From contig JAIXUS010000034.1 in NCBI GenBank assembly GCA_027483445.1, positions 1 through 64,000 on the forward strand: a DNA stretch of 64,000 bases. The letters run 5' to 3'. The notes under the pieces were generated by a model. It did no database searches. It had not been told where the DNA came from and worked only from the letters and a program-made list of their open reading frames with translations. Numbering within the stretch: the first letter of the stretch is position 1; each line of letters opens with the position of its first letter. The DNA comes from Bacteroidota bacterium (GTDB lineage: Bacteria > Bacteroidota > Bacteroidia > M30B66). Below, piece by piece: positions 9,262 through 19,747 of this stretch. The position numbers were made by a program, and so were the translations under genes.

Positions 9262-10095
9262 ATGAAAAAAACAAGAGTACTCTTTGTTTCTCAGGAGATT
9301 ATGCCCTATCTCCCGGAAACTCACATGTCGAAGATTGCACGAGAATTACCACAAGCTATACAAGAGAAGGGAAGGGAAATCAGGACATTCATGCCGCGTT
9401 ATGGCAGTATCAATGAACGCCGGAACCAGCTGCATGAAGTTATCCGTTTATCAGGAATGAATTTGATTATCGACGACAACGATCAGCCGCTAATCATTAA
9501 GGTGGCCTCTATTCAGGCGGCCAGAATGCAGGTATACTTCATAGACAATGAAGAGTATTTTCAGCGCAAGCATGTTGTAACCGACAAAAACGATGGTTTT
9601 TTTGAAGACAACGATGAGCGCATGTTGTTTTTCTGCAAAGGCGTATTGGAAACGGTGAAGAAGTTAGGCTGGTCGCCTGATGTTATTCATTGCCATGGTT
9701 GGATGACATCATTGCTTCCTGTGTTGTTGAAGCGCAAATACAAAGACGATCCTTTGTTCTCAGACAGTAAGGTAGTGTATTCGGCATACAATGATGGTTT
9801 CGAAGCCACCATGGATCACCGCTTGGCGGAGAAGCTCATGTTGGATGGCATAGAATCCAAAGACACCGAAATTTTGAAGACGCCTACCTACACTAACCTG
9901 ATGAAGCATGCAATTCAGTTTTCGGATGGCTTTATTGAAACAGAGTCTGGAATTTCAGCTGATTTGATTGAGTTTGCCAGAAAATCAGGAAAGCCGGTGT
10001 TAGATATGCCCGCTCCTGAAATGTTGGCTGATGCTTGCTCTTCTTTCTATGATGAAGTGTTGTTGGGGGAGCCCGTGGCCGAGCTGGCTGAATAA
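9262..10095 (+). CDS. Glycogen/starch synthase-like GT5 N-terminal domain protein
   Basis: MKKTRVLFVSQEIMPYLPETHMSKIARELPQAIQEKGREIRTFMPRYGSI...DVIHCHGWMTSLLPVLLK. Downstream of ORF-track start 9193. Only about 278 aa, no C-terminal GT-B half. Confidence 0.8.
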   Translation: MKKTRVLFVSQEIMPYLPETHMSKIARELPQAIQEKGREIRTFMPRYGSINERRNQLHEVIRLSGMNLIIDDNDQPLIIKVASIQAARMQVYFIDNEEYFQRKHVVTDKNDGFFEDNDERMLFFCKGVLETVKKLGWSPDVIHCHGWMTSLLPVLLKRKYKDDPLFSDSKVVYSAYNDGFEATMDHRLAEKLMLDGIESKDTEILKTPTYTNLMKHAIQFSDGFIETESGISADLIEFARKSGKPVLDMPAPEMLADACSSFYDEVLLGEPVAELAE

Positions 10096-10110
10096 TTTTC
10101 GACAGAACCC

Positions 10111-11433
10111 TTGACAAAGCCTACTTATTTCGCATACTGGAGCGTTCGGGTGATCGCTCCTTTGCTGTTTGGGGTGATGGCACTTGTGGCTTGTCGTGAG
10201 CCCTCGCTCGGCCTTGAAACTCAAAATGCTGGAGATGCTGCCAATCTGATTCGGGTTGATACCTTCAGCCTTGAAATTGCTCAGGATCGAGAAGATTCTG
10301 TGCGCTCCGATGAATTGTCGGCTAACCTTTTAGGGGCTATCAACGATCCACTCATCGGGCAGAGCCGGGCCTCAATCTATTTCCAGGTGCGCCCAGGCAA
10401 TAGCAATATTACCCTTGGGGCCAACCCAATTGTCGACTCTGCCATTTTGGTGCTTCCTTACCGCGGGTTTTATGGTGATATTACCAAACTCAACGGGTTA
10501 CAGCGTTTTAGCGTGCATCGGGTAACCGAAGCAATGTCGCGTGAAGCAGCGTATTTTTCAGTGGATTCTCTGGCTTACGAAATCGCTCCAGTGGGCCAAA
10601 CCGGCTTTATAGCTCCCCTACTTAGCGATAGCGTTCCGGTTACAGGTCGTAGAGAAGCACCCCAATTGAGAATCAAGTTAAACGACAGCTTTGCCCAGGA
10701 GTTTGTAAGCAATCCTGATGCATTGCTGAGTGTAGATGCCTTCACCTCATTTTTCAAAGGCTTTTACGTGAAGGCCGAAACACGCGATTTGCTTGATGAC
10801 CGCGGAGCGATTTTAGATTTCATTCTCACCTCAGGAGCTCGCCTAGACATCTTTTATAAGAACGACACACAGGACAGCCTTCGGGTTACATTTCCGGTAA
10901 ACGACCAGTCGGCCCGGTTTAATCGTTTTCGCCACCAATACAAGCAGAACATTATTCATGCACTAGGCTCATTCGAGGCCGGTAAAAATGGTGTACTGAT
11001 TCAAAATATGGGTGGCCTGAGGGCCCGGGTGCGTATTCCACATCTGCTTAGCTGGAGAGGCAATCGCCGAATTCTTGTACACAAAGCCCGGCTAGTGGTT
11101 TCGGTGCCTGAGAGCAGTTTAACAAAATATGCTCCGCACCCGCAGCTGAGTATCGTGTTGAAAGATCAGGCCGGAAATCTGGTTATCTCACCCGACTTGG
11201 CCGTAGATAATCTTGCATACAGCGGAGGAACTTACAGCGCGAGCTCGAAAACATACGCATTTAACATAACCCGTTACGTTCAGGCCCGTTTGAATGATAT
11301 CATTACCACTGAAGATTTTTTCATTCAGCCTTCTGCCACAGCTGTAAGTGCCTTTCGCGTGGCATTAAACGGAACGCAATCGGCCGATAGGCCAGTAAAA
11401 CTTGAAATCCTGTATCAGGAATTACCACAATAA
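10111..11433 (+). CDS. DUF4270-type lipoprotein
   Basis: LFGVMALVACREPSLGLE lipobox; IRVDTFSLEIAQDREDSVRSDELSANLLGAINDPLIGQSRASIYFQVRP pattern; TTG start. Confidence 0.75.
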   Translation: MTKPTYFAYWSVRVIAPLLFGVMALVACREPSLGLETQNAGDAANLIRVDTFSLEIAQDREDSVRSDELSANLLGAINDPLIGQSRASIYFQVRPGNSNITLGANPIVDSAILVLPYRGFYGDITKLNGLQRFSVHRVTEAMSREAAYFSVDSLAYEIAPVGQTGFIAPLLSDSVPVTGRREAPQLRIKLNDSFAQEFVSNPDALLSVDAFTSFFKGFYVKAETRDLLDDRGAILDFILTSGARLDIFYKNDTQDSLRVTFPVNDQSARFNRFRHQYKQNIIHALGSFEAGKNGVLIQNMGGLRARVRIPHLLSWRGNRRILVHKARLVVSVPESSLTKYAPHPQLSIVLKDQAGNLVISPDLAVDNLAYSGGTYSASSKTYAFNITRYVQARLNDIITTEDFFIQPSATAVSAFRVALNGTQSADRPVKLEILYQELPQ

Positions 11434-11448
11434 TCAACCTAAACAACT

Positions 11449-13296
11449 ATGTGCGGAATTGTTGCATACCAAGGGGAAAAGCAAGCTTACCCCATTTTGA
11501 TAAAGGGATTGCATCGACTGGAATACCGAGGATACGATAGCGCCGGTATTGCTTTGCTTAACCCCGGTGAAGACATTCGCTTGTATAAATGCAAGGGAAA
11601 AGTATCCGACTTAGAGTCGTTTGCAGAAGGAAAATACAATGGTGGAACAATGGGCGTAGGTCATACCCGTTGGGCTACACATGGTGTTCCGGATGATAAA
11701 AACGCGCACCCACACTTTTCAGAATCGGGTAACCTGGTCATTATCCACAACGGGATTATTGAGAACTACGCCTCTTTAAAGAAAGAGCTTCAAAACAGAG
11801 GACATGTTTTCAAAAGCGATACCGACACGGAGGTGCTCATTTATCTCATCGAAAACATTCAGAAAAACGAAGGTAAGGATCTCGTTTCGGCTGTAATGAC
11901 GGCGCTAAACCAAGTGGTGGGTGCTTATGCTATCGTGATTTTGTCGAAAGACAATCCAGACCTGATGATTGGAGCCAAAAAAGGGAGTCCTCTTGTTGTT
12001 GGTGTGGGCTCGAACAACGAATTTTTCATTGCCTCTGATGCAACGCCGATTATCGAATACACACGCAATGTGGTGTATCTCGATGATGAGGAAATTGTGA
12101 TTTTGGAACGGGGCAAGGAAATGAAAATCAAGACGATCCGAAATCAGGACAAGACGCCTTACGTGCATGAGTTGGAAATGCAACTGGAGACGATTGAAAA
12201 AGGCGGATTCGACCATTTCATGTTGAAGGAAATTCACGAGCAACCACGCAGTATTCGCGACAATATGCGTGGGCGTTTGAACATCGACCTGCGCGAGGTA
12301 ACGCTGGGCGGCATCATTGATTACCAAAGTAAAATCATGAATGCCGACCGGATCATCATTGTGGCGTGTGGAACGTCGTGGCATGCCGGTCTGGTGGGCG
12401 AATACCTCATTGAAGATCTGGCCAGGATTCCTGTTGAAGTAGAGTATGCTTCGGAGTTTCGCTACCGCAATCCGATAATTACAGAAAAAGACCTGGTAAT
12501 TGCCATTTCACAATCGGGAGAAACGGCCGATACCCTTGCTGCGGTTGAGCTGGCGAAGTCGAAGGGTGCCACCATTTTTGGTATTTGTAACGTTGTAGGA
12601 AGCTCGATTGCCCGGGCAACGCACGCAGGCTCTTATACCCACGCCGGCCCGGAAATCGGTGTAGCCTCAACAAAGGCCTTTACGGCGCAGGTAACAGTGC
12701 TCACGCTGATGGCTCTTGTATTTGCCCATAAGAAAGGAACAATCTCCGAAGCCAAATACCAGCAATTGCTCTTAGGCTTGGATGAGATTCCAAAGAAAAT
12801 CGAGGAGATGCTCAAGTCGGATGACAAAATCCGCTACATCAGCGACATCTACAAGGACGCAAACAACTTCCTGTATCTTGGCCGAAGCTATAATTTCCCG
12901 ATTGCACTCGAGGGCGCTTTGAAGCTCAAAGAGATTTCGTACATCCACGCCGAAGGATATCCGGCTGCCGAAATGAAGCACGGCCCGATTGCCTTGATTG
13001 ATGAGAACATGCCCGTTGTAGTGATTGCTCCAAACAAAGGGGCATACGAGAAGATTCTGAGCAACGTTCAAGAGGTAAAAGCACGCGGAGGTAAAATTAT
13101 TGCCATTGTTACAGAAGGCGATACCGATGTGGCTTCACTTGCCGATCACGTGATTGAAATACCCGAAACCGAAGAAGAGCTTACTCCTCTACTGTCGGTA
13201 ATTCCTTTGCAGTTGCTGGCCTATCATATTGCCATCATGCGTGGCTGTAATGTGGATCAGCCAAGGAATCTGGCCAAGTCGGTAACGGTAGAGTAA
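11449..13296 (+). CDS. glmS: Glutamine--fructose-6-phosphate aminotransferase (isomerizing)
   Basis: MCGIVAYQGEKQAYPILIKGLHRLEYRGYDSAGIAL; SIS domains; C-terminal NLAKSVTVE. Confidence 0.98.
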   Translation: MCGIVAYQGEKQAYPILIKGLHRLEYRGYDSAGIALLNPGEDIRLYKCKGKVSDLESFAEGKYNGGTMGVGHTRWATHGVPDDKNAHPHFSESGNLVIIHNGIIENYASLKKELQNRGHVFKSDTDTEVLIYLIENIQKNEGKDLVSAVMTALNQVVGAYAIVILSKDNPDLMIGAKKGSPLVVGVGSNNEFFIASDATPIIEYTRNVVYLDDEEIVILERGKEMKIKTIRNQDKTPYVHELEMQLETIEKGGFDHFMLKEIHEQPRSIRDNMRGRLNIDLREVTLGGIIDYQSKIMNADRIIIVACGTSWHAGLVGEYLIEDLARIPVEVEYASEFRYRNPIITEKDLVIAISQSGETADTLAAVELAKSKGATIFGICNVVGSSIARATHAGSYTHAGPEIGVASTKAFTAQVTVLTLMALVFAHKKGTISEAKYQQLLLGLDEIPKKIEEMLKSDDKIRYISDIYKDANNFLYLGRSYNFPIALEGALKLKEISYIHAEGYPAAEMKHGPIALIDENMPVVVIAPNKGAYEKILSNVQEVKARGGKIIAIVTEGDTDVASLADHVIEIPETEEELTPLLSVIPLQLLAYHIAIMRGCNVDQPRNLAKSVTVE

Positions 13297-13319
13297 AATT
13301 ACTACCTCTCTCTCCTGTC

Positions 13320-13600
13320 TCTCTCCGCGGGAGAGAGATGATACTTCACGATAAAGCGGAGTTTTTGGATGAAAGAGAAATTTCGTTTTTGACGTGAATC
13401 GCTCTCACTCTACACTCTCACTCTGACCTTCAGCGGGAGAGAGATGATACTGAAGTGGTCAAACGGGGTTTATTGGTGAAAGAGAGTTGCCATCAATGGC
13501 GTGAATCGCTCTCGCTCTGCACTCACACTCTGACCTTCAGCGGGAGAGGGACAATACTGTATTGGTCAAACTGGGTTTGTCGGTTAAATGGCGGAAATGC
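13320..13600. repeat. Degenerate intergenic tandem repeat, ~106-107 bp period, ~2.5 copies
   Basis: GCGGGAGAGR at 13327, 13433 and 13540; shared ...GACGTGAATCGCTCTCRCTCT.CACTC.CACTCTGACCTTCAGCGGGAGAG... blocks. Confidence 0.75.
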
Positions 13601-13610
13601 AATTTCCGCC
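13590..13610. repeat. REP-like palindrome GGCGGAAAT-GCA-ATTTCCGCC
   Basis: Perfect 9-bp inverted repeat with 3-nt loop. Confidence 0.75.
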
Positions 13611-13647
13611 GAACAAACTGAAAGACAGCGGGTAAATCGGTCAATGA

Positions 13648-13670
13648 CAGCGCAAATACAATTTCCGCTG
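13648..13670. repeat. REP-like palindrome, second copy (CAGCGCAAATACAATTTCCGCTG)
   Basis: Same core as 13590 with a mismatch in the stem. Confidence 0.65.
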
Positions 13671-13689
13671 ATCGAAGGTAGATTCGCGC

Positions 13690-15498
13690 TTAATTTTGGT
13701 CGGGCATTCGAACAACTTCGAACTGGCCATTCGTTATTGTTACCGGGAACTCTTCAAGGGTTTGAGTAGTTTCGTTGAAAAACAAGCGTTTCGCCGAACC
13801 TGAGAAGGTTCCTTTAATTCTCTGGCTCACACCACCGAACTCGGTAACTGTGATTTGTGAAACATCCAAACCTATATACTGAAAATCGCCGATGCTGACG
13901 GTTAGATTAATATTGTCGTCGGGCAGGCTGAACGACCCGATGGTGTTGCCTGGAAATAGCAAAGAAATGGAAGCGTTGTCGTCGCTGCCTATGGCAACAG
14001 TTGCTTGATTTTGAGGACTATAAATGGCAAATGCGGCCATACAATCAGAATTGATAAAGAAGGTTTGATTGTTATACCCATCACCCGTTATGGTAAAGCG
14101 CTGCTGAACAGTACAATCAGGATTTGTAGACGCCTCACAGACCTCAATATCGCCTGCGTCGATGGAATTTCCGCTCACCGAAGGCAAGGTTATGGACCGG
14201 CTAACTGACACGTTGTTTAGTGAATTTACCACTGTAAGCGTAGCATTTTGTCCGTTCGCGGGCACCAAGAGTCGAAAAGAGCCATCCCCGAGCAGGTAAG
14301 AACTAATCGAATTCGACCCGAAATTCATAGCCACATATCCAATAACGGGCTGATTCGTCGAACAAATGACTCTGCCGGTTACGTATGAAAGACAGCCTAA
14401 AGCAAAATCTGGAATAGTGTACGTGGTTCCTGCGCTAACGGGATTTACGGTTTGTGGTGGCGACTGAATGCTCAATTCTGAATGATCGACCTGAACGCTA
14501 AAGGTTGTGTTTGAGGGCCCAAAAGTCTCAAAGTAACCGTTGCTGTCGGTAAAGATGACTCCCTGCCCAACCTTTACACGGATTGAGGGCACGGGTTGGT
14601 TGTTGCAATCAAGTACTCGCCCTTTAAACGTTGCTCTTTGTTCGGCCAAGTCGCAGTTCCAGGTGGAGAAATGCGAAACCGAGCCCACATAATTGCTACC
14701 CTGTAAACTGGCGGTGCCTTCTTCTTCCCAAATACCAGTTGTTTCGTTCAGGTGCCAAAGCGGAATGGTTTGAGGGGCATTTCCAATCATTTCAGGAGGC
14801 ACCGGGAAGGTAATTGTGGATGTATTTCCGGGGGCCAGCTGGAGCTCGTTTCCACTATCGTCGGTCATCTGCACCATGAGCATACCGTAGGAGTACAACT
14901 GACGCAGCTCTCCGTTGGTACGGGTCCCCAGCAAGTCTCCACCCGGAGTTACATTGGCAAAATCATTGTCTGAAGGGTTTAGGTGAACGATGGCCACATT
15001 GAGGTTTCCTGTGTGGATGGCGCCAGAGGCTGATTGAACGCTATTGGCCGGCAGTTGAATTCCCGCACCATTGTCGAGCAGAAGATTTTGTGCTGAATTC
15101 AGGTTTACGGAAAAGTTTGGCGCATTGTCGATGAGCCTCATTTCTATCACGCTGATTGCCCCCTTCGACGGCTTGAGCGCATAATTTCCTTTGAAATAGC
15201 CCGGTTTTACAGCGGTAACCATCAATCGCTCTGCGAAGGGCACCTGATTCAAGAGGAAAGCACCATTGATGTCGGTAGTGGTAGTTTGGCCTCCGGCAGA
15301 GATGCTCACTCCGGGAATTGGATTTCCGGTCCGATTTTTCACCAAGCCGCTCACTGCTGTGATGCCCGAATAATCGAAAGTTACCGCTGGTGTCGGCTCT
15401 TCTTTGTTGCATGAAAAGCTGAGCATTAAGAAATACAAAGCCATGATGGTGAGCAATGGCTTTACGATTGTGCTTGAACTCAAACGCGATAGTAACAT
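13690..15498 (-). CDS. Lipoprotein with carboxypeptidase-regulatory-like/Ig-like domains
   Basis: LYFLMLSFSCNKEEPTP lipobox; ISGVVKNRTGNPIPGVSISAGGQTTTTDINGAF-type repeats (three such blocks). Confidence 0.75.
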   Translation of the reverse strand: MLLSRLSSSTIVKPLLTIMALYFLMLSFSCNKEEPTPAVTFDYSGITAVSGLVKNRTGNPIPGVSISAGGQTTTTDINGAFLLNQVPFAERLMVTAVKPGYFKGNYALKPSKGAISVIEMRLIDNAPNFSVNLNSAQNLLLDNGAGIQLPANSVQSASGAIHTGNLNVAIVHLNPSDNDFANVTPGGDLLGTRTNGELRQLYSYGMLMVQMTDDSGNELQLAPGNTSTITFPVPPEMIGNAPQTIPLWHLNETTGIWEEEGTASLQGSNYVGSVSHFSTWNCDLAEQRATFKGRVLDCNNQPVPSIRVKVGQGVIFTDSNGYFETFGPSNTTFSVQVDHSELSIQSPPQTVNPVSAGTTYTIPDFALGCLSYVTGRVICSTNQPVIGYVAMNFGSNSISSYLLGDGSFRLLVPANGQNATLTVVNSLNNVSVSRSITLPSVSGNSIDAGDIEVCEASTNPDCTVQQRFTITGDGYNNQTFFINSDCMAAFAIYSPQNQATVAIGSDDNASISLLFPGNTIGSFSLPDDNINLTVSIGDFQYIGLDVSQITVTEFGGVSQRIKGTFSGSAKRLFFNETTQTLEEFPVTITNGQFEVVRMPDQN

Positions 15499-15593
15499 GA
15501 GCTGGACAAATGGGTCAAGGCAAAACTAAACCTAATTGTGGGGAGCCGTAATCACTTAAAAGGGGGAAATTCATCCTCCCAAAAACAGGGAGA

Positions 15594-15624
15594 AAACAAA
15601 AAAGCCGGGAACTAACCCGGCCTT
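15594..15624 (-). terminator. Terminator downstream of frr
   Basis: Minus: AAGGCCGGG-TTAGTT-CCCGGCTTTTTTG. Confidence 0.8.
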
Positions 15625-15649
15625 AAATGAATATCGAATGGTGAGGAAA

Positions 15650-16213
15650 TCACACGGTCATGATTTCTTTCTCTTTGATTTCAAGGTGCTTATCGGCTTT
15701 AACGATGTAAGCATCTGTAAGCTGTTGAATTTTTGTTTCGGCATCTTTTGCGAGGTCTTCCGCAAGCCCGTCTTTCTGAAGCTTTTTGATGGCTTCATTG
15801 GCTTCGCGACGAATATTTCGGATGCTCACTTTGGCATGTTCAGCTTCGCCCTTGGCTTGTTTTACAAGATTTATGCGGCGTTCTTCGGTGAGGGGCGGAA
15901 TATTTATACGGATCATCTGCCCATCGTTCATTGGCGTGAGGCCAATGTTTGAGCCAAAGATGGCTTTTTCAATCGGGCCGAGCATTTGTTTTTCCCAAGG
16001 CTGAATCGCCAGTGTGCGGGCATCAGGAGTATTGATATTGGCCACCTGATTTAAAGGAGTGTTGTTCCCGTAGTAATCCACAAAAATGCCATCGAGCATT
16101 TGAGCACTGGCTTTCCCGGCGCGAATCTTGGCAAGCTCTGCTTCCAGGTGAGAAATGGCTTTATCCATGCCGGCCGTAGCGGCATCAATTTGAGGTTTAA
16201 CAGCTTCGTTCAT
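15650..16213 (-). CDS. frr: Ribosome recycling factor
   Basis: RAGKASAQMLDGIFVDYYGNNTPLNQVANINTPDARTLAIQPWEK. Confidence 0.97.
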   Translation of the reverse strand: MNEAVKPQIDAATAGMDKAISHLEAELAKIRAGKASAQMLDGIFVDYYGNNTPLNQVANINTPDARTLAIQPWEKQMLGPIEKAIFGSNIGLTPMNDGQMIRINIPPLTEERRINLVKQAKGEAEHAKVSIRNIRREANEAIKKLQKDGLAEDLAKDAETKIQQLTDAYIVKADKHLEIKEKEIMTV

Positions 16214-16270
16214 AAACTAACGGTTCAAATGCGCTTGCAAAGAAAAGAGATTTTCGGTGAATTGTTAATG

Positions 16271-17033
<763 letters not shown>

Positions 17034-17040
17034 CATGGGT

Positions 17041-17070
17041 AAAAAAAAGAGTGCCCTAGAGCACTCTTTT
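17041..17070. terminator. Bidirectional-looking terminator after tsf
   Basis: AAAAGAGTGC-CCTAGA-GCACTCTTTT. Confidence 0.7.
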
Positions 17071-17077
17071 CATAATC

Positions 17078-17914
17078 TTAGTTACCGATTGCAATTCGGC
17101 GGAAGCCGATTACTGCCAATTCTTTGTCTTTTGTCTGTACGTACTGACGAACAGAGAGTTTGTTGTCTTTGATAAACTCCTGATTCAACAGTGTGCTTTC
17201 TTTGTAGAATTTCGCCAATTTGCCTTGTGCGATTTTCTCTACCATTTCTTCGGGTTTACCTTCCTGGCGGATTTGTTCGCGGGCAATTTCGAGTTCACGC
17301 TCTAAGGTACGAACATCTACATCGTCTTTGTCGAGTGCAACAGGAGCCATAGCAGCAGCCTGCATCGCAACGTCTTTACCCACTTCGGCAATACCATCCA
17401 CATTCTTGTTGAATGCGATAATGGTTGCCAGTCGATTTCCAGGGTGGTTGTATGCTACGGCGTAAGCTCCGGTGAGAGCTGCATATTGAAGCTCCATTTT
17501 CTCCCCTATTTTGCCTACGAGATCCGTAATTTGATCGCGAATAGCGCGGCCTTCCATTGAGAAATCAAGTAAGGCTTCGGTATCTGTAAAGCTACCGTTG
17601 AGAGCCGCCTCAGTAATTTTGCTGGTGAAATCGATAAACTCTTGGTTTTTGGCCACAAAATCGGTTTCGCAGTTTAGTGCTACCAACACAGCACGGGTAG
17701 CATCGCCATTTACTTTGGCAAGAACAACGCCTTCGTTTGCTTCACGGTCGGCGCGGTTTCCGGCTACTTTTTGACCTTTCTTGCGAAGAATGTCGATTGC
17801 CGCTTCAAAGTCACCACCGGCTTCGGTGAGCGCTTTTTTGCAATCCATCATTCCGGCACCGGTAATTTGGCGGAGTTTGTTAACGTCAGCAGCGGTAATG
17901 GCTACAGTTGACAT
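17078..17914 (-). CDS. tsf: Translation elongation factor Ts
   Basis: VNKLRQITGAGMMDCKKALTEAGGDFEAAIDILRKKG. Confidence 0.98.
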   Translation of the reverse strand: MSTVAITAADVNKLRQITGAGMMDCKKALTEAGGDFEAAIDILRKKGQKVAGNRADREANEGVVLAKVNGDATRAVLVALNCETDFVAKNQEFIDFTSKITEAALNGSFTDTEALLDFSMEGRAIRDQITDLVGKIGEKMELQYAALTGAYAVAYNHPGNRLATIIAFNKNVDGIAEVGKDVAMQAAAMAPVALDKDDVDVRTLERELEIAREQIRQEGKPEEMVEKIAQGKLAKFYKESTLLNQEFIKDNKLSVRQYVQTKDKELAVIGFRRIAIGN

Positions 17915-17937
17915 GGTAATGTTTTTTAGGAGGTTGA

Positions 17938-18708
17938 TTATTCGTTTCCAGTTTCTTCGGTTGCAGCTACTTCATCGCCTTTTTCGCGACGTGCTTCCTC
18001 TTCGCCTTTATCTTTCTCGTGCTTACGCTCGCTGAGTCCTTCCTGGATTGCACCAACAACCACTTCCATGATCAATGCAATTGATTTTGCAGCATCATCG
18101 TTAGCTGGAATTGGGTAATCAACCAGATTAGGGTTTGAGTTTGTATCCACAATCGCGAAAGTTGGAATATTGAGGCGACGTGCTTCAGCTACAGCGATGT
18201 GTTCTTTGGAGATGTCGACGATAAACAATGCGGCTGGGAGACGGCTCATATCGGCGATTGAACCGAACTGAATTTCGAGTTTTTCGCGCTCACGAGAAAT
18301 GGTAAGCTTCTCTTTTTTGGAGATCGTAGAGAAGGTTCCATCGGTATTCATTTTATCGATGGTAGCCATTTTCTTAACCGCCTTACGGATGGTTGCGAAG
18401 TTGGTTAGCATTCCGCCCGGCCAGCGCTCTGTAACGAAAGGCATGTTTACCTTACGCACTGCTTCAGCCACAATTTCTTTCGCTTGCTTTTTGGTGGCAA
18501 CGAATAAAATTTTCTTCCCTGATTTTGCGATTTGCTTCAATGCAGCTGAGGCTTCTTCGAGCTTTGCTACAGTTTTGTTCAAATCGATAACGTGGATACC
18601 ATTGCGCTCCATGAAGATGTAAGGCGCCATGTTTGGATTCCACTTGCTCTTGAGGTGGCCAAAGTGAACACCTGCATCCAGAAGCTGATCGGTTGAGATT
18701 CTTGACAT
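17938..18708 (-). CDS. rpsB: 30S ribosomal protein S2
   Basis: LLDAGVHFGHLKSKWNPNMAPYIFMERNGIHVIDL. Confidence 0.98.
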   Translation of the reverse strand: MSRISTDQLLDAGVHFGHLKSKWNPNMAPYIFMERNGIHVIDLNKTVAKLEEASAALKQIAKSGKKILFVATKKQAKEIVAEAVRKVNMPFVTERWPGGMLTNFATIRKAVKKMATIDKMNTDGTFSTISKKEKLTISREREKLEIQFGSIADMSRLPAALFIVDISKEHIAVAEARRLNIPTFAIVDTNSNPNLVDYPIPANDDAAKSIALIMEVVVGAIQEGLSERKHEKDKGEEEARREKGDEVAATEETGNE

Positions 18709-18732
18709 ATCGTTGTGTAAATCGGGGCGTGA

Positions 18733-19119
18733 TTAACGTTTAGAGAACTGGAAGCGTTTACGGGCTTTCTTCTGGCCTGGCTTTTTACGTTCCACCATGC
18801 GTGGATCGCGAGTAACCAAACCGGCTGCACGCAAACCGGGTTTAACAGTTGCGTCGAGCTCTACCAGAGCTTTCGAAATGGCCAGACGCAGCGCTTGAGC
18901 CTGACCTGTAATTCCGCCACCGGTGATATTTGCTGTAACGTCGAATTTCCCTTCCTGCTGGGTAAGCTGGAAAGGTTGTTCAACGGCACCCTGCAACATG
19001 GGCACGGAGAAATATTCTTTGTAGTCGCGGTTGTTTACGGTAATTGTACCGTTACCGGGCTTAAGATATACGCGGGCTACTGAAGTTTTTCTTCTTCCGC
19101 TGGTATTGATGATTTCCAT
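18733..19119 (-). CDS. rpsI: 30S ribosomal protein S9
   Basis: GRRKTSVARVYLKPGNGTITVN...RKKPGQKKARKRFQFSKR. Confidence 0.98.
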   Translation of the reverse strand: MEIINTSGRRKTSVARVYLKPGNGTITVNNRDYKEYFSVPMLQGAVEQPFQLTQQEGKFDVTANITGGGITGQAQALRLAISKALVELDATVKPGLRAAGLVTRDPRMVERKKPGQKKARKRFQFSKR

Positions 19120-19574
19120 TATCTCAAATCGTTAAGGTTGATGGACTTAGGCTGCTGTGCCGCATGCGGATGGTTTGATCCGGTGTATACGAACAGGTTG
19201 CCAAAGAGGGCACGCCCGAGACGGCCTTTAGGCAACATGCCTTTTACCGCTTTCTCGATGATGGCCTCAGGCTTCTTGTTGAGCAATTCGCGTGCGGTAG
19301 CGTGGCGCTGCCCACCTGGATAGCCGGTGTAGTGGGTGTAGACTTTCTCTTCGGTTTTTTTACCGGAAAGGATGATCTTCTCAGCATTGATAATGATCAC
19401 GTTGTCTCCACAGTCGACATGCGGTGTGAATGAAGGCTTATGCTTGCCACGGATGATCATGGCAACCTTGGAACTCAATCGTCCCAGTACCATGTTTTCG
19501 GCGTCAACAAGAACCCATTCTTTGTTCACGGTTGCCTTGTTGGCCGAAACGGTTTTATAACTCAGTGTATCCAC
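19119..19574 (-). CDS. rplM: 50S ribosomal protein L13
   Basis: WVLVDAENMVLGRLSSKVAMIIRGKHKPSFTPHVDCGDNVIIINAEKI. Confidence 0.98.
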   Translation of the reverse strand: MDTLSYKTVSANKATVNKEWVLVDAENMVLGRLSSKVAMIIRGKHKPSFTPHVDCGDNVIIINAEKIILSGKKTEEKVYTHYTGYPGGQRHATARELLNKKPEAIIEKAVKGMLPKGRLGRALFGNLFVYTGSNHPHAAQQPKSINLNDLR

Positions 19575-19747
19575 TTTTACGGTAGGATTAGGAAATACGA
19601 TTTTTCAAACGGGCTGCAAAGATAGGAATGAATTCTACATGTCCAAATTTTGTCAACATCAAATTTTTAACTTGATCTTAACTCTTCATTTTATTTGGGT
19701 TGTGATGTGGATAAATGCGAATGGATAATGCCCTATTTGCGGCAGGT

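Noticed and set aside
11905-12384. 159-aa minus-strand ORF
   Set aside because: Antisense to glmS; no domain signal.
13320-13600. Possible CRISPR array in the repeat region after glmS
   Set aside because: Repeats are ~106 bp, degenerate and only ~2.5 copies, without short uniform repeats, unique spacers or cas genes.
13455-13769. 104-aa plus-strand ORF across the tandem repeats
   Set aside because: Composed of the non-coding tandem repeat and runs into the 3' end of the minus-strand lipoprotein gene.
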